Shown: positions 10,908-18,646 of the stretch, piece by piece
Layout: each line of letters opens with the position of its first letter
Position numbering within the stretch: position 1 is the stretch's first letter
Assembly (NCBI RefSeq): GCF_025421715.1
Contig: NZ_JAOEFC010000001.1
Span: forward strand, 682,001 to 746,000
Source of the DNA: Microbacterium festucae
Lineage (GTDB): Bacteria; Actinomycetota; Actinomycetes; Actinomycetales; Microbacteriaceae
Length of the DNA: 64,000 bases
Reading direction: 5' to 3'
Translations under genes and position numbers: made by a program
Notes under the pieces: model-generated
Seen by the model: only the letters and a program-made list of their open reading frames with translations
What the model was told of the DNA's origin: nothing
Database searches by the model: none

Positions 10908-12680
10908 TCAGAGCTCGACGCGGTGACCGAACCGGAACTGCGGATCGGCCGTGTCGAACGGCACATCGGGGCGGGATGCCTCGACGGCGGCCATGGAGCG
11001 GGGGATGTCGAACGGCAGCCGCCCCTCGGCGCGGGCGGCGCCGCTGAGCACGTCGAGCAGGGCCGCCGGGCTCGCGCCCCAGTTTGCGGTGAGGGCGACG
11101 CCCGCCTCCACCAGCGGGCCGAGGATGGCCGGGCGGTCGAGGAACACGTCGACGACGGTCGGCACCGCCGCGGCGACCTCGCGCACGTGGTCGACGACGT
11201 CGCCCGGGAACTCCAGCGAGCCCGCGTGGAAGAAGTTCTCGAACATCGAGCCGCGCTGCTCGTAGGGTGCCTGCAGACGCAGCACCGCGAGGTCGGCGTC
11301 CGCCGGGTCGTCTACGACCTCGCCGTATCCGGCGGCCACGGCGGGGTCGACGCCTTCGACGTAGAGTCGCAGGCCGGGCGCGAAGGGAACGGCATCCGTC
11401 GTCTGCAGCACCGTGATGGCGGCGCGCTGGGCGGCGTCGCCGGCGGCACGGAAGGCATCCGAGCCCACGATCCGGTCGGCCGCATCGGCGTCGACGTAGG
11501 GGTTCTCGAACAGGCCGAGCACGAACTTCTCGCGCAGCAGGCGCCGCGCCGACACGTCGAGGCGCGCTTCGGTGACGATGCCGTCGGCCACCAGCTGCAG
11601 CAGCAGCTCGGTGCACTTCTCGCCGCCGAACTGGTCGGCGCCGGCGTCGAGGATCTTCGCCATGCGCTCCGCCGGCGTGAGGTGCTCGACGCCCCATGCC
11701 CGCGCCGGGAAGGGCGTGCCCATGATCTCGCTGTCGGTGATCAGGCCCCAGTCCGTGCAGACGATGCCGTCGAAGGCGAAGCGCTCCCGCAGCAGCCCGG
11801 TGAGCACCGACTTGTTGAACCCGAAGCCGACCTCTTCGTAGGCCGTGCCCACCGGCATCCCGTAGTACGGCATCACCTGGCTGGCGCCCGCGGCGAACGC
11901 GTCGGCGAACGGCTGCAAATGCAGCTCGAACGCGTCGCCCGGGTAGACCTGCTCGCGGCCGTAGGCGAAATGGGGGTCTTCGCCGTCACGCTGGGGACCG
12001 CCGCCGGGGAAGTGCTTGACCATCGTCGCGACCGAGCCGGCGCCCAGCCGATCGCCCTGGAAACCGCGCACGTAGGCGGCGCCCAGGCGCCCCGACAGCT
12101 CGGCGTCCTCGCCGAAGGTCTGCAGCTGCCGCGCCCAGCGGGGCTCGGTGGCGAGGTCGACCTGCGGATGCAGGGCGACCCGGATGCCGACGGCGGTGTA
12201 CTCGTGTCGCGCGATGTCGCCGAAACGGCGCACCAGCTCCTCGTCGCGCGTCGCGGCGAGACCGAGCGCGTCGGGCCACTGCGAGAACGGCCCCGAGAGC
12301 ATCGCGGCGCCGGGGTTGTCGGTGAACGAGTGGCGCGGGTCGGTCGAGACGGTCACCGGGATGCCGAGACGGGTGGCCGCCGCGAGCTGCTGCAGGCGGT
12401 TGTGCCAGCGCGCGATGGCGCCGGCCGTCGGCGCGACGCCCAGCAGGTTGAAGTGGGTCATGTGACGCGCGTTGACGTACTCGTCGGTCGAGGGCAGCCC
12501 GAAGACCGGGTCGCCGTCGGAGAGCTCGCCGTCCGGCCCCATCGCGATCATCGTCTGGAAGAAGAGCCCGGCCTTCTCTTCGAGCGTCATCTCGGCCAGC
12601 AGCAGCGTGACGCGCTCGTCGACGGGCAGGTCGGGGTCGAGCCAGGGACGGGTGGCCGTGGCGATCGTGGCATCCGTCAT
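10908..12680 (-). CDS. Glycoside hydrolase family 3 (beta-glucosidase-like), cytoplasmic
   Basis: A 590-residue GH3 enzyme without a signal peptide. The N-terminal barrel shows the GH3 substrate-site segments VSTDPRHSF and KHFPGGGPQRDGEDP, with the candidate nucleophile aspartate in GIVCTDWGLI. A C-terminal alpha/beta sandwich follows. It probably cleaves a beta-linked oligosaccharide taken up by the MFS transporter encoded just before it. The ATG (12680-12678) overlaps the transporter stop codon in a TGATG junction, so translation is coupled. An earlier extended frame runs into the transporter gene and is not the real start. Exact sugar specificity (glucoside, xyloside) cannot be read from the sequence. 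Confidence 0.92.
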   Translation of the reverse strand: MTDATIATATRPWLDPDLPVDERVTLLLAEMTLEEKAGLFFQTMIAMGPDGELSDGDPVFGLPSTDEYVNARHMTHFNLLGVAPTAGAIARWHNRLQQLAAATRLGIPVTVSTDPRHSFTDNPGAAMLSGPFSQWPDALGLAATRDEELVRRFGDIARHEYTAVGIRVALHPQVDLATEPRWARQLQTFGEDAELSGRLGAAYVRGFQGDRLGAGSVATMVKHFPGGGPQRDGEDPHFAYGREQVYPGDAFELHLQPFADAFAAGASQVMPYYGMPVGTAYEEVGFGFNKSVLTGLLRERFAFDGIVCTDWGLITDSEIMGTPFPARAWGVEHLTPAERMAKILDAGADQFGGEKCTELLLQLVADGIVTEARLDVSARRLLREKFVLGLFENPYVDADAADRIVGSDAFRAAGDAAQRAAITVLQTTDAVPFAPGLRLYVEGVDPAVAAGYGEVVDDPADADLAVLRLQAPYEQRGSMFENFFHAGSLEFPGDVVDHVREVAAAVPTVVDVFLDRPAILGPLVEAGVALTANWGASPAALLDVLSGAARAEGRLPFDIPRSMAAVEASRPDVPFDTADPQFRFGHRVEL

Positions 12681-13984
12681 CACTTCACTCCCTTGATGCG
12701 GTAGACCAGCACAGCGCCGGCGAGGGCGACGACCGCGCCGAACAGGTAGTAGACCGTGTAGCCGCCGAGGGCGGTGGTGGCGCCGAGGGCGATGATGCCG
12801 GGGGCGATGGCCGGGGCGATCGACTGCGGCAGGGCGTTGGCGATGTTGAGCACGCCGAGGTCCTTCGCGGTGTCGTCGGGGTTGGGCAGCACCTGCGTGG
12901 CCAGGGCGAGGTCGACCGACAGGAACGATCCGGCGCCGAGGCCGATGATGGCCTGCGCGATGATCAGCGTCGTGATGTCGGGCGCGAAGGCGAGGATCAC
13001 CAGCCCGATCACCATGATGACCCCGGCGATCGCCACGAACGGGCGGCGCTTGCCGATCTTGTCGGAGAGGATGCCGCCGATCGGGCCCGAGACGGCCATC
13101 GCCGCCATCGAGGCGAGGTTCGCGATGAGGATGATGCCGATCGCCCCCTGCTCGTCGAGGCCGAACTTCTCGGTCAGGTAGAACGGCAGGAACGTGGCGA
13201 TGCCGGCGTAGCCGAACATGACGAGGAACTTCGTCAGCCAGGTCCAGCCGAAGTCGGGGTGCTTGACCGGGTTGAAGACGAACGAGCCGAAGAACTGGCC
13301 GACCGTGAAGCGCTGGGCGGGCTTGGCCGTGAGGCGGCGGTCTTTGAGCACCAGCACGAACAGCACGGCGAGCACGGTGGCGATCGCGGCGGGCACGACG
13401 AAGCGGGCGAAGTCGTCGGAGAGGAAGTTGACGAGGAAGTTGCCGCCCAGGATGCCCAGCGGCGTGGTGAGACCGATGATGCCCGAGACCTTGCCGCGGC
13501 TGAGGGCGGGCACCTGGTCGGGGAGGGTGGCGTTGGCGGCGGCGAGCACGGCGTTCATGGCCGCCTGCACGAGGCACCAGGCCGCGAGCACGACCCACAC
13601 CGAGGTCGCGGCGCCGATGAGGGCGAAGCCGCCGAGGCCGACGAGGGCGCCGCCGAGGATCCACGGGCGGCGCATGCCCCAGCGCGATGTCGTGCGGTCG
13701 GACAGACGCCCGGCCAGCGGGTTGGCGATGAGGGCGAACAGTGCGCCGACGCCGAGGATGAGGCCCAGGTTGGCGGTGGCCTCTTCGGTGGTGGCGGAGA
13801 TGTGCTGCACCTTGAAGGCCATCGAGACCAGCACCGGGGTCAGCAGCGCGAGGTACACGCCGAAGTTCACCGCGGCCAGGCCGGGCGTGTACCCGCGGGG
13901 GGTCTTGGCGGGCGTGGTGCCGGGCAGCTTCACGCCGGTGGTGCCGACGGCGGCGGCGCTCGCGGCGGGAGACAGATCGGTCAT
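12680..13984 (-). CDS. MFS sugar-type transporter
   Basis: A 434-residue major facilitator with about 12 membrane segments. The cytoplasmic loop 2-3 motif is visible as GRLSDRTTSRWGMRRP, and its second-half equivalent as GGILSDKIGKRRP, the A-like motif of sugar and glycoside transporters. The start at 13984 has AAAGGA 6 bases upstream; longer readings add an implausible leader. It is the first gene of a two-gene operon with the GH3 hydrolase and is divergent from the fused TetR gene, with two candidate operators between them. It likely imports the glycoside that the GH3 enzyme splits. Confidence 0.9.
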   Translation of the reverse strand: MTDLSPAASAAAVGTTGVKLPGTTPAKTPRGYTPGLAAVNFGVYLALLTPVLVSMAFKVQHISATTEEATANLGLILGVGALFALIANPLAGRLSDRTTSRWGMRRPWILGGALVGLGGFALIGAATSVWVVLAAWCLVQAAMNAVLAAANATLPDQVPALSRGKVSGIIGLTTPLGILGGNFLVNFLSDDFARFVVPAAIATVLAVLFVLVLKDRRLTAKPAQRFTVGQFFGSFVFNPVKHPDFGWTWLTKFLVMFGYAGIATFLPFYLTEKFGLDEQGAIGIILIANLASMAAMAVSGPIGGILSDKIGKRRPFVAIAGVIMVIGLVILAFAPDITTLIIAQAIIGLGAGSFLSVDLALATQVLPNPDDTAKDLGVLNIANALPQSIAPAIAPGIIALGATTALGGYTVYYLFGAVVALAGAVLVYRIKGVK

Positions 13985-14053
13985 CGGGTTTCCTTTCACA
14001 TCATCGTGAGAGACGGCGACATCGCCGCTGGAGCATGACTGTACATCAAAACA

Positions 14054-14085
14054 GACCACTTGGTAACTCAAAGCCGACCGGTCGG
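14054..14085. promoter_or_regulatory. Two TetR-type operator candidates in the divergent MFS / double-TetR gap
   Basis: A perfect 12-base palindrome CCGACCGGTCGG lies at 14074-14085. A weaker related site, GACCACTTGGT, lies at 14054-14064. Both are followed by TAA, so GACC-N3-GGTAA is a shared pattern with starts 22-23 bases apart, about two helical turns. They sit 40 bases before the regulator GTG and about 70 bases before the transporter ATG, well placed to control both. That the fused regulator binds them is inference. Confidence 0.6.
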
Positions 14086-14124
14086 TAAGAGGTGCTCGTA
14101 GACTGGCGCCGACGGGAGGATGCC

Positions 14125-15396
14125 GTGACCACAGCCACACGCGCCGAGCCGACGCGCAGTGCGCGCGTCGCGCAGACGCGCGCGCGCATCCTCGCCGCCG
14201 CGCAGACCCTGTTCGTCGAACGCGGCTACCGCGCCACGTCGCTGCGCGACATCGCCGCGGAGGCCGAGATCAGCCACCCGGGCCTGCTCAAGCACTTCTC
14301 CTCGAAGGACGCCCTGCTCGCCGCCGTCGTCTCGTCGTTCGAGGCCGAGAACGAAGCGGTGCTCGCCTCGACCCTGCCGTCGGGTTCGAGCACCGATCTG
14401 CCGTTCAGGATGGTCGCCGAGCGCAACCAGCGCGTGCCCGGCTACCTGGAGCTGTTCGCCGCCCTCAGCGGCGAGGCGTGCGCGCACGGCCACCCCGCGC
14501 ACGCGCCGATGGCCGCCCGCTATGCGCGGCTGCGCGCGCAGTCGTCGGCCGCGATGGCCGAGTACATCGCCGCGGGCGCCGTCGCCGCCGGGCGCGACCC
14601 GCTCGGCGAGTCGGTCCGTATGGCCGCCGCCTGGGACGGCCTGCAGGTCATCTCGCTCTACCTGCCCGAACGCGTACGGGTTCCCGACGCGCTCGCCCGT
14701 CACGAGCAGCGACTGCGAGAGCCCGCGGGCCGCCGCCCCGCGCCGCGCGCCACCGCATCCGCCCCCGCCCCCCTCCCAGACGTGCGCACGGCACTCGTCG
14801 CCGGGCGCGATGAGGATGCCGGCGGCTACCGGGTGGGACGCGAGCGTCGGGCCCGCATCCTCGAGGATGCGATGGCCCTGTTCGCGCGCGACGGCTACAC
14901 CGACACGAGCCTGCGCGAGATCGCCGCGGCGGTGGGCGTGTCGAAGTCGACGCTGCTGCACCACTATCCGAGCAAGGAGGAGCTGCTGGCGGCCGTGCTC
15001 GTCGAGCGCGACGCCCGCATCGCCGACACCGTGCCGGTCACGGCGGTCACGGCCGCCGGGCTGCTGCGCGAGCTGCCGTCGGGCGCGGCGGCCAATGCGG
15101 CGGTCGCCCCCGGCCTCATCGAGGTCTACGCCGTACTCACCTGCGAGGCGATCCCCGCCGATCACCCCGCGCACGACTACTTCCGGCAGCGCTACGAACG
15201 CACGATCGACGAGTTCGCCGGGGTCTTCCGCGCCGCACAGCTCGACGGCGCCCTGGCCGCCGACCGCGACCCCGAGTTCGAGGCGATCTGGCTCGTCGCC
15301 CTGTGGGACGGGCTGCAGTACCAATGGCTCTACGACTCCGACGCCGTCGACGTCGCCGAACACCTCACCGCACACCTCGCCGACATCCTCCCCTGA
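14125..15396 (+). CDS. Double TetR-family regulator (two TetR units fused in one chain)
   Basis: The 423-residue protein contains two complete TetR units. Unit 1 starts near residue 10 with ARILAAAQTLFVERGYRATS and an HTH ending GLLKHFSSKDALL. Unit 2 starts near residue 245 with ARILEDAMALFARDGYTDTS and an HTH ending TLLHHYPSKEELL. Each is followed by its own all-helical ligand domain, and the linker is Pro/Ala-rich. Ordinary TetR proteins are about 200 residues and dimerise; here the dimer may be made within one chain. GTG 14125 was chosen because GGGAGGA lies 4 bases upstream; an in-frame GTG at 14092 has no ribosome site. It is divergent from the MFS-GH3 operon, which it probably represses together with itself. 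Confidence 0.9.
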   Translation: MTTATRAEPTRSARVAQTRARILAAAQTLFVERGYRATSLRDIAAEAEISHPGLLKHFSSKDALLAAVVSSFEAENEAVLASTLPSGSSTDLPFRMVAERNQRVPGYLELFAALSGEACAHGHPAHAPMAARYARLRAQSSAAMAEYIAAGAVAAGRDPLGESVRMAAAWDGLQVISLYLPERVRVPDALARHEQRLREPAGRRPAPRATASAPAPLPDVRTALVAGRDEDAGGYRVGRERRARILEDAMALFARDGYTDTSLREIAAAVGVSKSTLLHHYPSKEELLAAVLVERDARIADTVPVTAVTAAGLLRELPSGAAANAAVAPGLIEVYAVLTCEAIPADHPAHDYFRQRYERTIDEFAGVFRAAQLDGALAADRDPEFEAIWLVALWDGLQYQWLYDSDAVDVAEHLTAHLADILP

Positions 15397-15417
15397 CGGG
15401 GGTGGGTCGGGGGCTGC

Positions 15418-15523
15418 GGCGCTGTCGCGCGGCGGGGCTCAGACGGGGGTGGGGGTCGGCGGGCGGCTGCCGGAGCAGGGGGCGCGGGTCGGGCGGCGGG
15501 CGCTGTCGCGCGGCGGGGCTCAG
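15418..15523. repeat. Pair of 25-bp direct repeats between the convergent TetR and recQ genes
   Basis: The 25-base sequence beginning GGCGCTGTCGCGCGG and ending GGGGCTCAG occurs at 15418-15442 and 15499-15523. The second copy covers the recQ stop codon. The space between is G-rich on the plus strand. It could be a slippage duplication at the end of recQ; no function is evident. Confidence 0.6.
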
Positions 15524-17616
15524 GCGCCGGCGACGACCTCGAGCACGGCCTCGCCGTAGGCCTCGCGCTTCTTGGCGCCGATGCCGGTGATGCCCTCGAG
15601 GTCGGACAGCGAACGCGGCCGGTGCTCGGCGAGGGCCCGCAGGGTGGCGTCGCCGAAGACGATGTAGGCCGGCACGCCCTGCTCCTTCGCGGCGCCCGCG
15701 CGCCAGGTGCGCAGCGCCTCGAACAGGTCGCGGTCACCCTCGGGCAGAGTGTCGGCCGCGGCCGCCTTGCGCACCCGCGTGCCGCCGCCGGTGCGGCCGA
15801 GCACATCACGGCGCAGCGGCACGGCCGTCTCACCGCGCAGCACGGCGGCGCCCTCGTCGCCGATGGCGAGCACCCCGTACTCACCCTGCGCGACGATGAT
15901 CCCCCGCGCGAGCAGCTGGCGGATGACGGAGCGCCAGTCCTGCTCCGACAGGTCGGAGCCCAGCCCGTAGGTGGCGAGCTTGTCGTGGCCCTGCTGGCGG
16001 ATGCGTTCGGTCGATGCCCCGCGCAGGATGTCGACGAGATGGCCGGCGCCGAACGCCTGGCCGCGTTCGCGCTGCAGGCGCACGATCGTGGAGAGGAGCT
16101 TCTGCGCCGGCACGAGGCCGTCGTAGGTCTCGGGGGCGGTGAGGCACGTGTCGCAGTTGCCGCACGGGTCGGAGTTCTGCCCGAAGTAGCCGAGCAGGTT
16201 CTGCCGACGGCATCCGATGGTCTCGCACAGCGCCAACATGGCGTCGAGGTGCTGCCCGAGCCGCATCTTGTAGGCGCGGTCGCCGGGCGACTGGTCGATG
16301 AGCCGGCGCTGCTGCACGACGTCGCCGAGGCCGTAGGCCATCCAGGCGACGGCCGGCTCGCCGTCGCGGCCCGCACGCCCGGTCTCCTGGTAGTAGCCCT
16401 CGACCGACTTCGGCAGGTCGATGTGCGCGACGAAGCGCACGTCGGGCTTGTCGATGCCCATCCCGAACGCGATCGTGGCGACCATGACGACGCCGTCTTC
16501 GCGCAGGAACCGCGACTGGTTGCGCGCGCGGATGCCGGCATCCAGACCCGCGTGATAGGGCAGCGCGTCGAGTCCCTGGGTGCGCAGATACTCGGCGGTC
16601 TGCTCCACCGATTTGCGGCTGAGCGCGTAGACGATGCCGGTCGCGCCCTCGCCGGTGGAGCGGATGAACTGCACCAGCTGGCGGCGCGGGTCGACCTTCG
16701 GCTCGATGCGGTACTGGATGTTCGGGCGGTCGAAGCTGGCCACGAAATGCTTCGCCGACGACAGCCGCAGGCGCTCGGTGAGCTCTTTGTGCGTCGCGCG
16801 CGTGGCCGTCGCGGTGAGCGCCATGCGCGGAACGCCCGGGAAGCGCTCGTCGAGGTCGCCGAGGGCGAGGTAGTCAGGGCGGAAGTCGTGGCCCCACTGG
16901 CTCACGCAGTGGGCCTCGTCGATCGCGATCACGCTGAGCGGCGCCCGCTGCAGCAGCGCGTTGGTGGCGGCGACGCTCAGCCGCTCGGGCGCGACGTAGA
17001 GCAGGTCGAGCTCGCCGGCCAGCAGCGCCTGCTCGACCCCGGCCCGCTCGGCGGGGGTCTGCGTCGAGTTGAGGTAGGCGGCGCGCACGCCGTTGGCCAG
17101 CAGCGCATCGACCTGATCGTGCATGAGCGCGATGAGGGGGCTCACGACGAGTCCGGTTCCCGGGCGCACGAGCGCGGGCACCTGGTAGGTGATCGACTTG
17201 CCGCCGCCGGTGGGCATGAGCACGACGGCATCCCCGCCGCCGATCACCTGGGCGACGATGTCGGCCTGGTCGCCGCGGAAGTCGTCGTACCCGAAGACCT
17301 CCTTCAGCACCGCGCGGGGGTCTGCCCCGGTGTGATCGCGGCGCGGCGGCAGGTCGGGGGCGGATGCCGTGACGGCCGGCGCCGTGCGCGGCGGGGCGCC
17401 GGTGGTGCGGGTGGCGGTGCCGGTTCGGGTGCTGGTGCCTGCGCGGGTGCTGGTGGTCGCGGCGGCGGGCCGGTCGCGGGTGGCGCGGGCGACGGCGGCG
17501 CCGTAGCCGTCGAAGGCGGGATCCGGCGGCGGGGGCGCGTCGTGGTCGTCGGGCGGCGTCAGCTCGTCGACGTCCCAGGGGACGTCGGCATAGGGGTCGT
17601 CATTCCAGCCGCTCAC
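15520..17616 (-). CDS. recQ: ATP-dependent DNA helicase RecQ
   Basis: A 698-residue RecQ helicase. After a disordered first 100 residues, partly a TSTRAGTSTRTG repeat, come the Walker A site MPTGGGKSITYQ, the DEAH box IDEAHCVSQWGHDFRPDY and helicase motif VI in QETGRAGRDG. A four-cysteine zinc module (C...CRRQ...CGNCDTC), a winged helix and a C-terminal HRDC domain (ITGIGAKKREAYG) follow. It unwinds 3'-5' during recombinational repair. The start is GTG; its upstream ribosome site is weak. The extended N-terminus is longer than in E. coli RecQ. The gene converges with the double TetR gene and has palindromic elements upstream. Confidence 0.95.
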   Translation of the reverse strand: MSGWNDDPYADVPWDVDELTPPDDHDAPPPPDPAFDGYGAAVARATRDRPAAATTSTRAGTSTRTGTATRTTGAPPRTAPAVTASAPDLPPRRDHTGADPRAVLKEVFGYDDFRGDQADIVAQVIGGGDAVVLMPTGGGKSITYQVPALVRPGTGLVVSPLIALMHDQVDALLANGVRAAYLNSTQTPAERAGVEQALLAGELDLLYVAPERLSVAATNALLQRAPLSVIAIDEAHCVSQWGHDFRPDYLALGDLDERFPGVPRMALTATATRATHKELTERLRLSSAKHFVASFDRPNIQYRIEPKVDPRRQLVQFIRSTGEGATGIVYALSRKSVEQTAEYLRTQGLDALPYHAGLDAGIRARNQSRFLREDGVVMVATIAFGMGIDKPDVRFVAHIDLPKSVEGYYQETGRAGRDGEPAVAWMAYGLGDVVQQRRLIDQSPGDRAYKMRLGQHLDAMLALCETIGCRRQNLLGYFGQNSDPCGNCDTCLTAPETYDGLVPAQKLLSTIVRLQRERGQAFGAGHLVDILRGASTERIRQQGHDKLATYGLGSDLSEQDWRSVIRQLLARGIIVAQGEYGVLAIGDEGAAVLRGETAVPLRRDVLGRTGGGTRVRKAAAADTLPEGDRDLFEALRTWRAGAAKEQGVPAYIVFGDATLRALAEHRPRSLSDLEGITGIGAKKREAYGEAVLEVVAGA

Positions 17617-17770
17617 CCGACCAGGCTAACCGCGCCCGCCGACACCGGCCGCCGCGCGGAGCCCTCCTGTGCACTCCGACGCGCGGATCCGCTCTGGTGA
17701 GGCGGCGGTGCGCCGGCGCTGTTGCGCGCGAGCGGGCGCGGGCGCGTCCCGCGCGGGAGGTCGGTGCGCC

Positions 17771-17852
17771 GCGAAACTCCTCCACTCTCGGCCGCGCGGG
17801 CCCCGAATCAGCCGGATCCGGCGCCGTGGGCGTCGGAATGGAGGAGTTTCGC
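17771..17852. repeat. Palindromic intergenic element, copy 1 (ACTCCTCC type)
   Basis: The arms GCGAAACTCCTCCA (17771-17784) and TGGAGGAGTTTCGC (17839-17852) are perfect inverted repeats around a GC-rich centre containing GCGCGGGCCCCGAA. The 82-base unit is homologous to the copy at 17987-18068. It lies upstream of recQ and downstream of the DUF1697 gene. Confidence 0.8.
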
Positions 17853-17986
17853 GAGGCCCCGCCCGCGATACCCCGCCCGCGAACCCCGCCCCGCGGCCGA
17901 CCCGCCCGCCCCGCGGCCGGCCCACCCGCACGGCCCCGTGCCGCCCGAGAGCGTCGCCGCCGGGGCGGCTCGGCGCGCCGCGCGCC

Positions 17987-18068
17987 GCGAAACTCCTCCG
18001 ATCCGCGCCGCGCGGGCCCCGAAACAGCCGATTCAGGCCTCATCGCCCTCGGTGTGGAGGAGTTTCGC
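17987..18068. repeat. Palindromic intergenic element, copy 2 (ACTCCTCC type)
   Basis: The arms GCGAAACTCCTCC and GGAGGAGTTTCGC flank a centre with GCGCGGGCCCCGAAACAGCC, closely matching copy 1 in length and core. Its right arm ends about 10 bases before the DUF1697 stop codon region, so on the minus strand it could also act as a terminator hairpin. The 17617-18077 gap otherwise holds no gene I can support. Confidence 0.8.
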
Positions 18069-18077
18069 GGAACCCGC

Positions 18078-18608
18078 TCAGCACCACTTCGCGGCGAGGG
18101 TCGTGACGACGGTGAGGGTGCGGCTGGTCGCGACGCCGAGCATCTTGGCGGCGCGGAGCGGATCGACCTCGCCGTCCTGGTATCCGGGGGCGAGCAGGGC
18201 GTGGGCCGCGCGCCCGCGCACGATCATCTCGCCCTTCGCGCTCGCGGTGTCCTCGACGGCGCGCACCTGCTCGGCCGTGAGCTCGTCCTTCATCAGGTAG
18301 ACGTAGTGGCGGGCCAGTCCGGGGCGGGTGAGGGCGAGGGCGTCGGCGGCGACGTCGGCGAACTCCCGCTGCGAGAAGGCGATCGTCGGCACCTCGAACC
18401 CGCGGTCGCGGGCGAAGGCCTGCTCGAGGGCGGCCTCGATGCGGGCGCGCGAGCGCATCCGCGTGGTCAGCCGCACGTTGCCGGTGTTGATGTGGGTCTC
18501 GACGTCTTCGAACCCGAGGTCCTCGACCACCCGACGGATGTCGTCTTTGGGGAACACCCGCTTCGCTCCGAGATTGACCGCCCGAAGGAACGCGAGGTGT
18601 GTCGCCAT
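18078..18608 (-). CDS. DUF1697 family protein
   Basis: A 176-residue protein starting MATHLAFLRAVNLGAKR, the conserved opening of DUF1697, with the usual INTGNVRL strand and a FALL-type C-terminal core. The family is widespread, small and cytoplasmic, and has no settled biochemical role. ATG 18608 was chosen; it lies 38 bases beyond the stop of the upstream helicase gene on the same strand, so the two are probably cotranscribed. Confidence 0.9.
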   Translation of the reverse strand: MATHLAFLRAVNLGAKRVFPKDDIRRVVEDLGFEDVETHINTGNVRLTTRMRSRARIEAALEQAFARDRGFEVPTIAFSQREFADVAADALALTRPGLARHYVYLMKDELTAEQVRAVEDTASAKGEMIVRGRAAHALLAPGYQDGEVDPLRAAKMLGVATSRTLTVVTTLAAKWC

Positions 18609-18646
18609 CCGCACAGTCTGCCGTGGCGGCGCCGCGCGCGCGAGGG

